DNA of 64,000 bases from positions 62,001 through 126,000 of the forward strand of contig NZ_JAJOMA010000003.1 in assembly GCF_021129235.1 (NCBI RefSeq). Direction: 5' to 3'. The position numbers were made by a program, and so were the translations under genes. The notes beneath the pieces were generated by a model. That model was given only the letters and a program-made list of their open reading frames with translations, did no database searches and was not told the origin of the DNA. The DNA is from Kineosporia mesophila (GTDB lineage: Bacteria; Actinomycetota; Actinomycetes; Actinomycetales; Kineosporiaceae). Below, one piece after another: positions 17,084 through 25,820 of the stretch (its first letter is position 1; the number at the start of each line of letters is the position of its first letter).

Positions 17084-18013
17084 ATGGAGCAGCGATACGT
17101 GGGCCGCACCGGCTTACGTGTCTCCCGGCTGGGCCTGGGCACGATGACCTGGGGCCGGGAGACCGACCCGGACGAGGCCGCCAACCAGCTGAAAGCCTTT
17201 CTCGACGCGGGCGGATCGCTGGTCGACGCCGGTACCCGTTACGGCGCCGGTGCCTGTGAGGAGACACTCGGCAAGCTGCTCGAGACCCTGGGCGTACGTG
17301 ATCATCTCGTGATCTCCGCCAAAGCGGTCGTGCCGCTGCACCGGCCGGGCCCCGACCTGTCCCGCCGCTCACTGCTCGCCGCGCTGGACGCCACCATGGC
17401 CCGTCTGGGCACCGACCACGTGGACCTGTGGACGGCCCCGGGCTGGAGCGAGGCGGTGCCGCTGGAGGAGACGCTCTCGGCGCTGGAGATGGCCGTGCGC
17501 TCCGGGCGGGCCCGGTACGTGGGCATCGCCAACGTCGCGGCCTGGCAGGCCGCCCTGGCGTGCTCGGGCAGCAGCCGGCCCGCCGCCGTGCACAGCGAGT
17601 ACTCGCTCGTGCAGCGACATCCGGAGAACGAGCTGATCCCGGCGGCCGAGCACCTGGGACTGGGCGTGATCGGCTGGTCACCCCTGGGCCGCGGCGTGCT
17701 CACCGGCAAGTACCGGCACGGTACCCCGGCCGACTCCCGCGCGGCCTCGGTCCATCTCGCCCGGTTCGTGGAGCCCTACCTGGACCGCCCGTCGCGCCGC
17801 ATCACCGATGCCGTGATCGCCGCGGCGGACGGGCTGGGGTTCAGTCCTCTGGAGATCTCCCTGGCCTGGGTGCGTGACCGGCCCGGCATCAGCTCGGTGC
17901 TGCTCGGGGCCCGCACCTCCGGTCAGCTGCGTCAGGCCCTGGGCAGCGAGGACGTCGAACTGCCCGCCGAGATCCTCGGCGTGCTCGACGAGGTGTCGGC
18001 CTCGGCCCTGTGA
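17084..18013 (+). CDS. Aldo/keto reductase-like protein lacking the catalytic histidine
   Basis: This is a 309-residue (beta/alpha)8 NADPH-binding oxidoreductase family member. The fold markers are YVGRTGLRVSRLGLGTMTWG, the Asp/Tyr region LVDAGTRYGAG, the lysine strand VISAKA, and the C-terminal cofactor region ISSVLLGARTSGQLRQAL. The histidine normally in the DLYxxH strand is absent: the strand reads VDLWTAPGWSE. The D-Y-K part of the tetrad remains. It may have altered chemistry or act as a binding protein. It is divergent from uppP, the standard position of an AKR gene in this cluster. Confidence 0.88.
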   Translation: MEQRYVGRTGLRVSRLGLGTMTWGRETDPDEAANQLKAFLDAGGSLVDAGTRYGAGACEETLGKLLETLGVRDHLVISAKAVVPLHRPGPDLSRRSLLAALDATMARLGTDHVDLWTAPGWSEAVPLEETLSALEMAVRSGRARYVGIANVAAWQAALACSGSSRPAAVHSEYSLVQRHPENELIPAAEHLGLGVIGWSPLGRGVLTGKYRHGTPADSRAASVHLARFVEPYLDRPSRRITDAVIAAADGLGFSPLEISLAWVRDRPGISSVLLGARTSGQLRQALGSEDVELPAEILGVLDEVSASAL

Positions 18014-18034
18014 GAAGCCCCGCGCACCCGATGC

Positions 18035-18082
18035 GTTCGTGATCGTGCAGAACCCCCGGGGAGGTTCTGCACGATCACGAAC
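18035..18082. terminator. Long perfect hairpin between convergent AKR and SulP genes
   Basis: A 20-bp perfect stem (18035-18054 with 18063-18082) with arms GTTCGTGATCGTGCAGAACC and its complement, closing on CCCGGGGA. It starts 21 bp after the AKR stop and ends 5 bp before the SulP stop, so it can terminate both. Its sequence is related to the hairpin at 44864-44908. Confidence 0.88.
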
Positions 18083-18087
18083 CGGTT

Positions 18088-20355
18088 CTACACGCCGGCG
18101 GGCAGGTCGAACTCTCCCGTCACCGGTTCCAGCACCCGCACCTCGGCCTCGCCGATGTCGAAGAACATCCCGACCAGTTCCAGCGAGCCCGCATCCACCC
18201 GGCTGCGCACCAGCGGGTGCTCCATCAGGTGCCCCAGCTGGGCGATCACGTTCAGCTGGGCCAGCCGGTCGGTGTCGTCGGTGCCACCCAGGTCACGGAA
18301 CCGGTGCAGCGAGTCCTGCGCGTGGGCCAGCCAGCCGGGCAGGGCACCGCCGAGGTCCCCGTCCGGTTCCAGCAGGGCCCGCATCGCACCGCACCCGGAG
18401 TGCCCGCAGATCGCGATGGTCGTCACTCCGAGCACCCCCACCGCGTACTCGACCGCGGCCACGGTGGAGTCTCCCGGGTCGGAAGGCCGCACCGGCACCA
18501 GGTTCCCGACGTTGCGCACGGTGAACAGGTCGCCCGGGCCGGAGTGGGTGATGAGGTTCGGCACCACCCGTGAGTCGGCGCAGGTGATGAACAGCGTGCA
18601 CGGTGACTGCCCCTCCCGCAGGTCGTGCAGCACCCCCCGCATCCGGGGACCCAGCCGGTCGTGGAAACTGCCCACGCCGTCGAGGACCCGGACCCGGTCG
18701 GCCGGCTCGCCGGCGTCCACCGGGACGTTCGAGGAGATCTCCACCAGGCCGTGGTCCCAGGGTGCGGCCGACCCGGAGCTGCCGTCGTCGAGATTTCTTC
18801 CCTTGCGGGCCTTCCCGCCACCGATCAGCTCGCTCAGCACGGGTGCGCCCTGTTCCCGCACGCTGACGGGGCCGCCGCCGCGGCGGTGCTCCTCCACCCA
18901 GTCGAGCAGGTGCTCGCTCGCGGCCTGGTCGAGGTAGTCGACCTCCAGCTCGACCTTGACCGGCGCCCCGGCCGGGACGGCCGACAGGCGGCGCGCCAGG
19001 GTGGGCAGCGACACGAAAGTCACGGTGCCCGCGAGCACGACCCGCCAGGTGCCGTCCGGGTCGTCGGCCGGGGGCACGACCTCGACCTTGGCCAGGATCG
19101 AGCGGCGGGCCGCGAAGCCGAGCGCCACCACCAGACCCACGACGACGCCCTCGAGCAGGTTGAGCAGCAGCACCCCGGCCAGTGTGGCCACCCAGACCGC
19201 CGCCTCGCCGTGCCGGTGGGCACTGCGCAGATGGCCGAGATTGACCAGCCCGAGCCCGATCACGACGAGCAGGCCGGCCAGCACCGACAGCGGGATCCGC
19301 ATGACCACCGAGACCAGCACGACGGAGAACAGGGCCACCCAGACCGAGTGCAGCACGGCCGACCACTTCGTCCTCGCGCCGGCCCGGACGTTGGTGGCGC
19401 TGCGCACGATCACCCCGGTCACCGGCAGGCCGCCGGCCAGACCGGAGAGGATGTTCGCCGAGCCCTGACCGATCAGCTCCCGGTCGAGATCGGCCCGCCG
19501 GCCCTCGTGCATCTTGTCCACCGCGACGGCCGACAGCAGCGTCTCCACGCTGGCCACCAGCGCCACGGTGAGCACCCCGACCCCGATCGAGAGCCAGGCG
19601 GTGTCGGGTAGTTCCGGGAGCTGCACGGCGGACAGCAGGTTGCCGGGCAGATCGACGCGCTCGACGCTGAACGGCAGCGAGACGAGCGTCATCAGGGTGA
19701 CGGACGCCAGCGGGGCCGGCACCGTGCGCAGCGGGCCCAGGTACGTCACCACACGGGGCCAGAGCAGGGTGAGGGCGATCGTGCCGAGCCCCAGCAGTGC
19801 GGACGCCGTGTGCAGGCCGATGACCTCCCCCGGCATCTGGGTGATGCTCTCCAGCGCCGAGCTGGGCGATTTCGCTCCGAGCAGCACGTGTAGCTGGCCG
19901 ACCACGATGGTCAGGCCGATACCGGCGAGCATGCCGTGCACGACCGCCGGGGAGATGGCCAGGGCCGCCCGGGCCACCTTGGCCAGGCCGAAGCCGATCT
20001 GGACGATGCCCGCCATCACGGTGATCAGGCAGGTCACCCGCCAGCCGTGCTCGGCGACGAGCCCGGCCACGACGGCGGTGAGACCGGCGGCGGGGCCGGT
20101 GACCTGAAGTGGCGCACCACCGATCAGCCCGCAGACGATGCCGCCGATGACGGCGGCGATGATGCCGGCCACCACGGGCGCGCCCGAGGCGACGGCGATC
20201 CCCAGTGACAGGGGCAGGGCGACCAGGAAGACGACCAGCGACGCCTCGATGTCGGATCGCCAATGAGACTGCGGTGCAGTGGTTTTAATCTCTTCGTCAC
20301 GGTTCTCCGGCACACCGGCGGGCGGCGTGACGGTGGACGTGGACTCCTCGCTCAT
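18088..20355 (-). CDS. SulP-family anion transporter fused to a beta-carbonic anhydrase
   Basis: The 755-residue fusion probably couples bicarbonate (or another anion) transport to CO2/bicarbonate interconversion. Residues about 25-410 form a SulP transporter (IEASLVVFLVALPLSLGIA, GPAAGLTAVVAGL, GQGSANILSGLAGGLPVTG). About 410-530 resembles a STAS domain. The last 200 residues are a beta-carbonic anhydrase with zinc ligands in TCADSRVVPN (Cys, Asp) and CGHSGCGAM (His, Cys). ATG 20355 is chosen for its AGGAGAG ribosome site. A further upstream ATG at 20421 has none. SulP-CA fusions are known in other bacteria. Confidence 0.93.
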   Translation of the reverse strand: MSEESTSTVTPPAGVPENRDEEIKTTAPQSHWRSDIEASLVVFLVALPLSLGIAVASGAPVVAGIIAAVIGGIVCGLIGGAPLQVTGPAAGLTAVVAGLVAEHGWRVTCLITVMAGIVQIGFGLAKVARAALAISPAVVHGMLAGIGLTIVVGQLHVLLGAKSPSSALESITQMPGEVIGLHTASALLGLGTIALTLLWPRVVTYLGPLRTVPAPLASVTLMTLVSLPFSVERVDLPGNLLSAVQLPELPDTAWLSIGVGVLTVALVASVETLLSAVAVDKMHEGRRADLDRELIGQGSANILSGLAGGLPVTGVIVRSATNVRAGARTKWSAVLHSVWVALFSVVLVSVVMRIPLSVLAGLLVVIGLGLVNLGHLRSAHRHGEAAVWVATLAGVLLLNLLEGVVVGLVVALGFAARRSILAKVEVVPPADDPDGTWRVVLAGTVTFVSLPTLARRLSAVPAGAPVKVELEVDYLDQAASEHLLDWVEEHRRGGGPVSVREQGAPVLSELIGGGKARKGRNLDDGSSGSAAPWDHGLVEISSNVPVDAGEPADRVRVLDGVGSFHDRLGPRMRGVLHDLREGQSPCTLFITCADSRVVPNLITHSGPGDLFTVRNVGNLVPVRPSDPGDSTVAAVEYAVGVLGVTTIAICGHSGCGAMRALLEPDGDLGGALPGWLAHAQDSLHRFRDLGGTDDTDRLAQLNVIAQLGHLMEHPLVRSRVDAGSLELVGMFFDIGEAEVRVLEPVTGEFDLPAGV

Positions 20356-20849
20356 GGATCTCTCCTGGCGTCGTTCGGCGGCGTCGGGGAGGTGCATGGG
20401 ACATGTGGGTCGGGCGTCCATGCCCGGAACTCCAGTCGGTGGCCCTCGGAAGACACGTGGTCGAAACCGAGCGTGACCGAATGCGGTCGACTGGAGACTT
20501 ACAGTGAACAGATTGCGGGCCGTCCGACCCTGCGGTCAATCCGAGATGCAGGAGAATTCGCTCATGCATCGGCGCAATCCGCCGGGAGGACCACCAAAGA
20601 CGCTGCCGGGAAACGTCTTACAGATTCATCAAAAGATTTGCGGAAGGCGATGCGCGGGCGCGGGATTTCTCCGGATGCCACGGGAACGGGAACGACGCGG
20701 AGTATTCACACGTTGAACCGTGGTCCCGGCGAGATACTGCTTAGTAATTGAATGGCGTTTCACCACTGCCCCGGACAGCACGAAGTGCCGGCCCGGCTCA
20801 GCCGGCCGGCACCCCTGGTCGGGCGGGCTACGAAGAAGGACGCAAGAGG
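20356..20849. other. Long intergenic region upstream of the SulP-carbonic anhydrase gene
   Basis: These 494 bases are less GC-rich than their surroundings, notably 20490-20760, and hold no reading frame with convincing protein character. Apart from the terminator hairpin at 20785-20812, no structured element was recognised. The promoter of the SulP fusion should be here. Confidence 0.4.
20785..20812 (-). terminator. Hairpin terminator behind the acidic protein gene
   Basis: GTGCCGGCC (20785-20793) pairs with GGCCGGCAC (20804-20812), with further GC pairing possible in the 10-base loop. It lies 37 bp beyond the stop of the leftward acidic protein gene. There is no U-tract. Confidence 0.6.
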
Positions 20850-21191
20850 TCAGGGCCGCTGTGCCGCGGCCGGCGTGCCGTCCTTCTCGTCCTCCTCTTC
20901 CTCGTCGTCGTCCTCGTCGTCCTCGTAGTCGTCGTCGAGGTCGTCCTCGTCGTCCTCGTCGTCGTCCTCGCCGTCGATCGCGTCCTCGGCCTCGTCGTAG
21001 AGGACGAAGGGCGTCACCTCGTCGAAGGCGTCGTAGAGCGACTCGTCGTAGGTCTCGAAGGCGTCGGCCAGGGTCTGGTAGGCCGCCACCACCGCGGGGT
21101 CGGCCTCCCCCGTCCGCTTGCTGGCGGCGTCCAGGTGCGCCTCAAGAGCAGCAATCAGGCGGTCAAGCGCAGCTCGGGGCTCCGTCGTCAT
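20850..21191 (-). CDS. Small acidic protein with a run of Asp/Glu
   Basis: I cannot name this 113-residue protein. The first 65 residues look like helices (RAALDRLIAALEAHLDAA, VVAAYQTLADAFETYDESLY). Residues about 67-105 are almost entirely Asp and Glu, and the end is TPAAAQRP. The tail comes from repeated GAC/GAG/GAT codons. A protein of this kind occurs near DUF5703 and M20 peptidase genes in other actinobacteria, from memory. The start ATG is at 21191, divergent from the DUF5703 gene by about 110 bp. The tail could mimic nucleic acid or bind basic proteins, which is only an inference. Confidence 0.8.
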   Translation of the reverse strand: MTTEPRAALDRLIAALEAHLDAASKRTGEADPAVVAAYQTLADAFETYDESLYDAFDEVTPFVLYDEAEDAIDGEDDDEDDEDDLDDDYEDDEDDDEEEEDEKDGTPAAAQRP

Positions 21192-21299
21192 GGCATGACC
21201 GTATCGGTTCGTGATGACATGGGCAGACCCGACTCGTGCGGGCCTGCGTCCGAAGGGATCGGACTCCGACCGATGGGAATACCGACGAAGAGAGCTGCC

Positions 21300-21551
21300 T
21301 TGAGCGACAACGTGCGTGATCTCGCCCCCAGGGTGCGCCCCACCAGCGCAGAAGCGACCCCGTTCTCCGCCGACTACGAGTACCGCATCATCAATCTGCC
21401 TCGCGGAATCAGCAGGTCAGAGGCTCGGCAGCAGCTCACGGAACAGGCCGAGTACGGCCGCTGGGAGCTGGCCCGCGTGCAGTTGTCGTTCGGCGGCGGC
21501 CGGAGGGTCTGGCTCCGCCGGCGCATCATGCGCGTCGAGCGCACGATCTAG
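21300..21551 (+). CDS. DUF5703 family protein
   Basis: This small protein has the conserved core DYEYRIINLPRGISRSEARQ, then EYGRWELARVQLSFGGGRRV and the basic end RRRIMRVERTI. The family is actinobacterial and uncharacterised. The TTG at 21300 gives 83 residues and lies just after GAAGAGAG. An in-frame ATG at 21273 adds nine residues and is also possible. It is convergent with the M20 peptidase gene across a perfect terminator hairpin, the usual neighbour pair. Confidence 0.85.
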   Translation: MSDNVRDLAPRVRPTSAEATPFSADYEYRIINLPRGISRSEARQQLTEQAEYGRWELARVQLSFGGGRRVWLRRRIMRVERTI

Positions 21552-21558
21552 ACGCGAG

Positions 21559-21589
21559 CGCGGCGGGGCCCGGCCCGGGCCCCGCCGCG
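21559..21589. terminator. Convergent GC-rich terminator between DUF5703 and M20 peptidase
   Basis: A perfect inverted repeat of 15-base arms (21559-21573 and 21575-21589) around a single C, so a stem of about 13-14 bp in practice. It lies 7 bp after the DUF5703 stop and 21 bp before the peptidase stop. Confidence 0.8.
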
Positions 21590-21610
21590 ACCAGCGTCAC
21601 CAGCGAGCGT

Positions 21611-22975
21611 TCAGGCCAGTTGCAGGAAGCGGTCGAACGTGCGCACGCCGAAGCGCAGCGACTCCAGCGGGACCCTCTCGTCGATGCTGTGGAACATGCC
21701 GGCGAAGTCCAGGTCGGCCGGCAGCTTGAGCGGCGCGAAACCGTAGCCCCGGATGCCCAGCCGGCTGAACGCCTTGTTGTCGGTGCCCCCGGACAGGCAG
21801 TACGGCAGCACCGCGGCCCCCGGGTCCAGCTCCAGCAGCGACTGGCGCATCGCGTCGACCAGACCGCCCTCGAAGCCCGCCTCCAGGGCCACGTCGCCGT
21901 GCAGCACCTCGACCGTGACGCGATCGCCCGCCAGTTCGGTCAGGGTGCGCATCAGCTCGTCGCGCTGGCCCGGCAGGTAACGGCAGTCGATCAGGGCCGA
22001 CGCCTGGCCGGGGATGACGTTGTGCTTGTACCCGGCGTCCAGCACGGTCGGGTTGGCGGTGTTCTGCACGGTGGCCTCGAGCCAGCGCGCGGTGGTGCCG
22101 AACATCTCGCGCAGCTTCTCGACGTCCACCTCCTCGCCCGCCAGCAGCGACACGCCGGTCTGCTCACGCACACCCTCGAAGAAGGCCCGCACGGTCGCCG
22201 GGATCACGGTCGGCCAGCGGTACGCGCCGATCCGGGCGACCGCCTCGGCCAGGTGCGTCACCGCGTTGTCGCCGTTCACCTGGGAGCCGTGACCGGCCCG
22301 CCCGCGCGCGGTCAGCCGCACCCAGGCGATGCCCTTCTCCGCGCTCTGCAGCAGGTACGTGCGCCGGCCCTGGAGCTCGACCGAGAAACCACCGACCTCG
22401 CTGACCGCCTCGTCCACTCCCTCGAACAGACCGGCGTGGTTGTCCACCAGCCAGCTCGAGCCCTTGACCCCGCCGGCCTCCTCGTCGGCCATGAACGCCA
22501 GCACGATGTCGCGCGGGGGCTTGCGGCCCTCCCTGCGCATCTGCCGGACCGTGGCCAGGATGATCGCGTCCATGTCCTTCATGTCCACGGCGCCGCGGCC
22601 CCACAGGCAGTCGTCCGCGATCTCGCCGGAGAACGGGTCGATCCGCCAGTCCTCCTTCTGCGCGGGCACCACGTCGAGGTGACCGTGCACGAGCAGCGCC
22701 GGGCGGCTGGAATCGGTGCCGGGGAACCGCGCGACCACGCTGGTGCGGCCGGGCTCGCTCTCGAACACCTCCGGCTCGATCTGCACGTCGGACAGCAGCC
22801 CGGCCACGTACTCGGCGGCCTGGCGCTCGCCGGGGCCGCTGTTGTCGCCGTAGTTGCTCGTGTCCATCCGCAACAGGTCACGGCAGATCGACACGACCTC
22901 GTCGCCGGCCGATGGGTACTCCCCGGCGAGCGCCGGGTCGGCTCCGGCGGGCACGGGTGCCGATGGCCTTCTCAT
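21611..22975 (-). CDS. M20 family metallopeptidase (dipeptidase/deacylase type)
   Basis: This 454-residue zinc hydrolase of the M20/ArgE/DapE family cleaves peptides or N-acyl amino acids. Metal ligands and catalytic residues appear in LVHGHLDVVPA, WGRGAVDMKDMDA and AFMADEEAGGVKGS. The dimerisation lid follows (GRAGHGSQVNGDNAV), and the C-terminal metal histidine region is CLSGGTDNKAFSRLGI...GMFHSIDERVPLESL. ATG 22975 is chosen because CGGAGG stands about 8 bases upstream. A longer in-frame ATG at 23077 lacks one. The substrate is unknown. Confidence 0.92.
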   Translation of the reverse strand: MRRPSAPVPAGADPALAGEYPSAGDEVVSICRDLLRMDTSNYGDNSGPGERQAAEYVAGLLSDVQIEPEVFESEPGRTSVVARFPGTDSSRPALLVHGHLDVVPAQKEDWRIDPFSGEIADDCLWGRGAVDMKDMDAIILATVRQMRREGRKPPRDIVLAFMADEEAGGVKGSSWLVDNHAGLFEGVDEAVSEVGGFSVELQGRRTYLLQSAEKGIAWVRLTARGRAGHGSQVNGDNAVTHLAEAVARIGAYRWPTVIPATVRAFFEGVREQTGVSLLAGEEVDVEKLREMFGTTARWLEATVQNTANPTVLDAGYKHNVIPGQASALIDCRYLPGQRDELMRTLTELAGDRVTVEVLHGDVALEAGFEGGLVDAMRQSLLELDPGAAVLPYCLSGGTDNKAFSRLGIRGYGFAPLKLPADLDFAGMFHSIDERVPLESLRFGVRTFDRFLQLA

Positions 22976-23216
22976 GACGTGGACCTCCGCAAGTCGTCTG
23001 GTCCGGCCACCGTACACACGAACGGGCACGAGCTCTGATGGAGGACGCGTGAACTGACCCTTTGCGTCCAGGCTCACGGACGTGGTTGCGAGAGTCCCGG
23101 GTCAAGTCCGGTGACCGGCGCGCCGATCTTCCTGCCAGGAGCGTGAAGAAGACGCGCGAACAGGGGTGTCAGCAGTGCCGATCTCTGCGGTCCGCCGACC
23201 CGACAGGAGGCACGCC

Positions 23217-25820
23217 GTGACTGCCCCGGGGCGGCTCGCGCGGGCCTGCCTGCTCCTCGTGAGCTGCCTGCTGATCGGGCTCGGGGTGTCCGAGTTCGGG
23301 ATCCGCCTGCTGCGCGACCCGGCCCTGCACGTGTCGGTCTGGTGGCCGCTCTCCGGTTTCGGGGTGGCTCTGCTGGCCCGGCTGCGGCCCCGGTCCTGGC
23401 CGATCGCCCTGCTCGCGCTGGGCGCCGGGCAGTTCGTCACCAATCTCAGCACGTACTACGCGTCCCCGGACCGAGCCCTGCTGGTGCTGAGTGCCGCCCT
23501 CGGCGAGACCCTCGTCATCAGTCTGCTGCTGCGCCGGGCCTTTCCCGGCGGGGTACTGCTGGACTCGCCCCTCGCGGCCGCGCGGTTCGCGGGCTGCGCG
23601 GTGGGCGGGGTGATGTGCGGGGCGACCGTGTTCGCCCTGGTGCAGAACGCCCCGGACGGGCAGTCGGTCCTCGGCCTGGGGAACGGGTACCTGCGCAGCC
23701 ACTCCCTGGGGCTGCTCATGGTGTCGCCCCTGTTCCTGGCCTCGGCCGACGCGCACAGTCTGCTGCGGGAGGTCGGGCGGCACCGGCTGAACCTGGAGTG
23801 GGCCGCCCAGGCCCTGGTGCTCGGCCTGACCACCGCGGGCGTCTTCCTGACCGACCAGCGGGTCGTGCCCGACTTCGTCTGTGCGGTCCCGCTGATCTGG
23901 GGCGGCCTGCGCCTGGGCCCGACCCGGGCGATGGGCTCGCTGCTGATGATGGCGGTGATCACGACCGTCGGCACGTTGCGCGGAGTCGGCCCGGTGGTGC
24001 AGGAACCGCCGGCCGCCCAGACGTTCGCGGTCCAGGCCGTACTGGTCTCGGCCACCCTGTGCACGCTGTTCGTGGTGCTCGCCGCCGAGGCCCGGTCCCG
24101 GCTGCTGGAGAGGACCCGGACCGATGGCGCCGATCTCGTGGAGGCCGAGCGGATCGCCGGCCTGGGCTCGTCCATCTGGGACCTGCACTCGAACGAGACT
24201 CGTTGGAGCGCCGGCATGTTCGTTCAGATGGGACGCGAGCCGGGGAGCGTGGTCCCGACCGCCGACGCGTACCTGGAACTGATCCACCCGGACGACCGGG
24301 GCGTGGTGGTGGCCTCCCTGTCCCGGGCCCTGGAGGGTGGCGGGCTCCCGGACATGCAGTTCCGCCTGCTGCGCCCGGACAACACCGAGCGCACGCTGAT
24401 GGTGCGTAACCGGCTCGAGCGCGACCCCGACGGCCGGCCCGCCCGGATGCGCTCGACGGTGCTCGACGTGACGCAGATGCGGCAGGCCGAGCTGGATCTC
24501 CAGCGCGCCCACACCCGGCTGGCCGGCGTACTGGACGCGGTGGAGGACGTGGCGATCGTCGGGTGCGACGCGACCAGTCTGCTGATCACGTTCTTCAGCC
24601 GGGGCGCGGAGAGGATGCTGGGGTGGCGGGCGGACGAGGTGGTCGGCATTCACCAGCCCTCGATCTATCACGCCCCCGAGGACCTGGAGCGGGCGCAGGC
24701 CGGGGCCGGCGTGGGTGAGCAGCTGCTGGGGCTGGGCGACGAGGTGATCCGGACCGGTCATTCCAGCAGCCGCTGGATCTGTGTGCGCCACGACGGCTCG
24801 AGGTTCCCGGCTCAGGGCAGCCTGACCCGGGTCCTGGGACAGGACGGGCAGACGGAGAGCTTCATCGCCGTCATCGTCGACCTGACCCAGGTGCTGCGGG
24901 CGCAGGCCGAACTCCAGGAGAGCGAGGACCGGTTCCGGCTGGCCTTCGACTTCGCGCCGATGGCGATGGCCGTGGTGATGCTGGAGGACGGCGACCCGGG
25001 CCGGATCGAGCGGGCCAACCCGGCGCTGTGCCGGTTCGCGGCCCTCACCGAGGCGAAGCTGGTGGGACGCCGCCTGGCCGACCTGATGACCCCCGCCCAC
25101 GCCGCTGCGGCCGCCACCGACCTGCAGAGCCTGCTGCTGGAGGGGGGCGACTCGACCACTGCCGAGCGGGCCTTCCACCGTGCCGACGGCAGCGAGGTGT
25201 GGGGGCTGCTGTCCACCTCGGTGGTGCGCCCGGCCGACGGCCCGCCGTACCTGATCACGATGATCGAGGACATCACCGCCCGCATGCAGCTCACCGAGCG
25301 GCTGCGGCACGAGGCCTCGCACGACCCGCTCACCGGGCTGCCGAACCGGCAGGTGCTGCGCCGGCGGCTGGAGGACGCGCTGGGTGAGGCTCCCGCGGAC
25401 GGCCCGGTCGCGGTGCTGTACGTCGACCTCGACGGGTTCAAGGCGGTGAACGACACCCTCGGCCACGGGGCGGGCGACGAACTGCTGGTGCAGGTGGCCG
25501 ACCGGATCGCCGGCTGCGTGCGCGGCACCGACGTGGTGGCCCGGCTCGGGGGTGACGAGTTCGCCGTGCTCCTGCCCCGGGTCGGCTACCTGGGCACGGC
25601 CCGGGCGATCGGCGAGCGCATCGTGCGGACGCTGGCCGAGCCGTTCACGGTCGAGGGCTCGTCCTGCCGGATCGGCGCGAGCATCGGCATCGCGCTGTCC
25701 ACGCCGCAGGACGCCCGGCGGGCCGGGGACTCGGTGCCGCAGTTGCTGAACGCGGCCGACGAGGCGATGTACGAGGCCAAACGCAGCGGCAAGGGCCGGG
25801 TGGAGGTGAGTACACGATGA
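23217..25820 (+). CDS. Membrane diguanylate cyclase: MASE1-PAS-PAS-PAS-GGDEF (copy 1)
   Basis: The 867-residue protein makes cyclic di-GMP. About eight N-terminal membrane segments form a MASE1-type sensor (LHVSVWWPLSGFGVAL). Three PAS-like regions follow, ending in RFRLAFDFAPMAMAVVML and IEDITARMQLTERLRHEA. The GGDEF domain has VLYVDLDGFKAVNDTLGHG, an intact LGGDEF active site and an RGTD inhibitory (I-site) motif five residues before it. GTG 23217 is chosen because AGGAGG lies six bases upstream. A GTG at 23166 lacks one. Its stop overlaps the start of a paralogue (ATGA), so the two are one operon. Confidence 0.93.
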   Translation: MTAPGRLARACLLLVSCLLIGLGVSEFGIRLLRDPALHVSVWWPLSGFGVALLARLRPRSWPIALLALGAGQFVTNLSTYYASPDRALLVLSAALGETLVISLLLRRAFPGGVLLDSPLAAARFAGCAVGGVMCGATVFALVQNAPDGQSVLGLGNGYLRSHSLGLLMVSPLFLASADAHSLLREVGRHRLNLEWAAQALVLGLTTAGVFLTDQRVVPDFVCAVPLIWGGLRLGPTRAMGSLLMMAVITTVGTLRGVGPVVQEPPAAQTFAVQAVLVSATLCTLFVVLAAEARSRLLERTRTDGADLVEAERIAGLGSSIWDLHSNETRWSAGMFVQMGREPGSVVPTADAYLELIHPDDRGVVVASLSRALEGGGLPDMQFRLLRPDNTERTLMVRNRLERDPDGRPARMRSTVLDVTQMRQAELDLQRAHTRLAGVLDAVEDVAIVGCDATSLLITFFSRGAERMLGWRADEVVGIHQPSIYHAPEDLERAQAGAGVGEQLLGLGDEVIRTGHSSSRWICVRHDGSRFPAQGSLTRVLGQDGQTESFIAVIVDLTQVLRAQAELQESEDRFRLAFDFAPMAMAVVMLEDGDPGRIERANPALCRFAALTEAKLVGRRLADLMTPAHAAAAATDLQSLLLEGGDSTTAERAFHRADGSEVWGLLSTSVVRPADGPPYLITMIEDITARMQLTERLRHEASHDPLTGLPNRQVLRRRLEDALGEAPADGPVAVLYVDLDGFKAVNDTLGHGAGDELLVQVADRIAGCVRGTDVVARLGGDEFAVLLPRVGYLGTARAIGERIVRTLAEPFTVEGSSCRIGASIGIALSTPQDARRAGDSVPQLLNAADEAMYEAKRSGKGRVEVSTR

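Noticed and set aside
20504-20716. Short open frame in the gap upstream of the SulP fusion
   Set aside because: It lacks a ribosome binding site and its residues are low-complexity and basic, with no sign of a fold.
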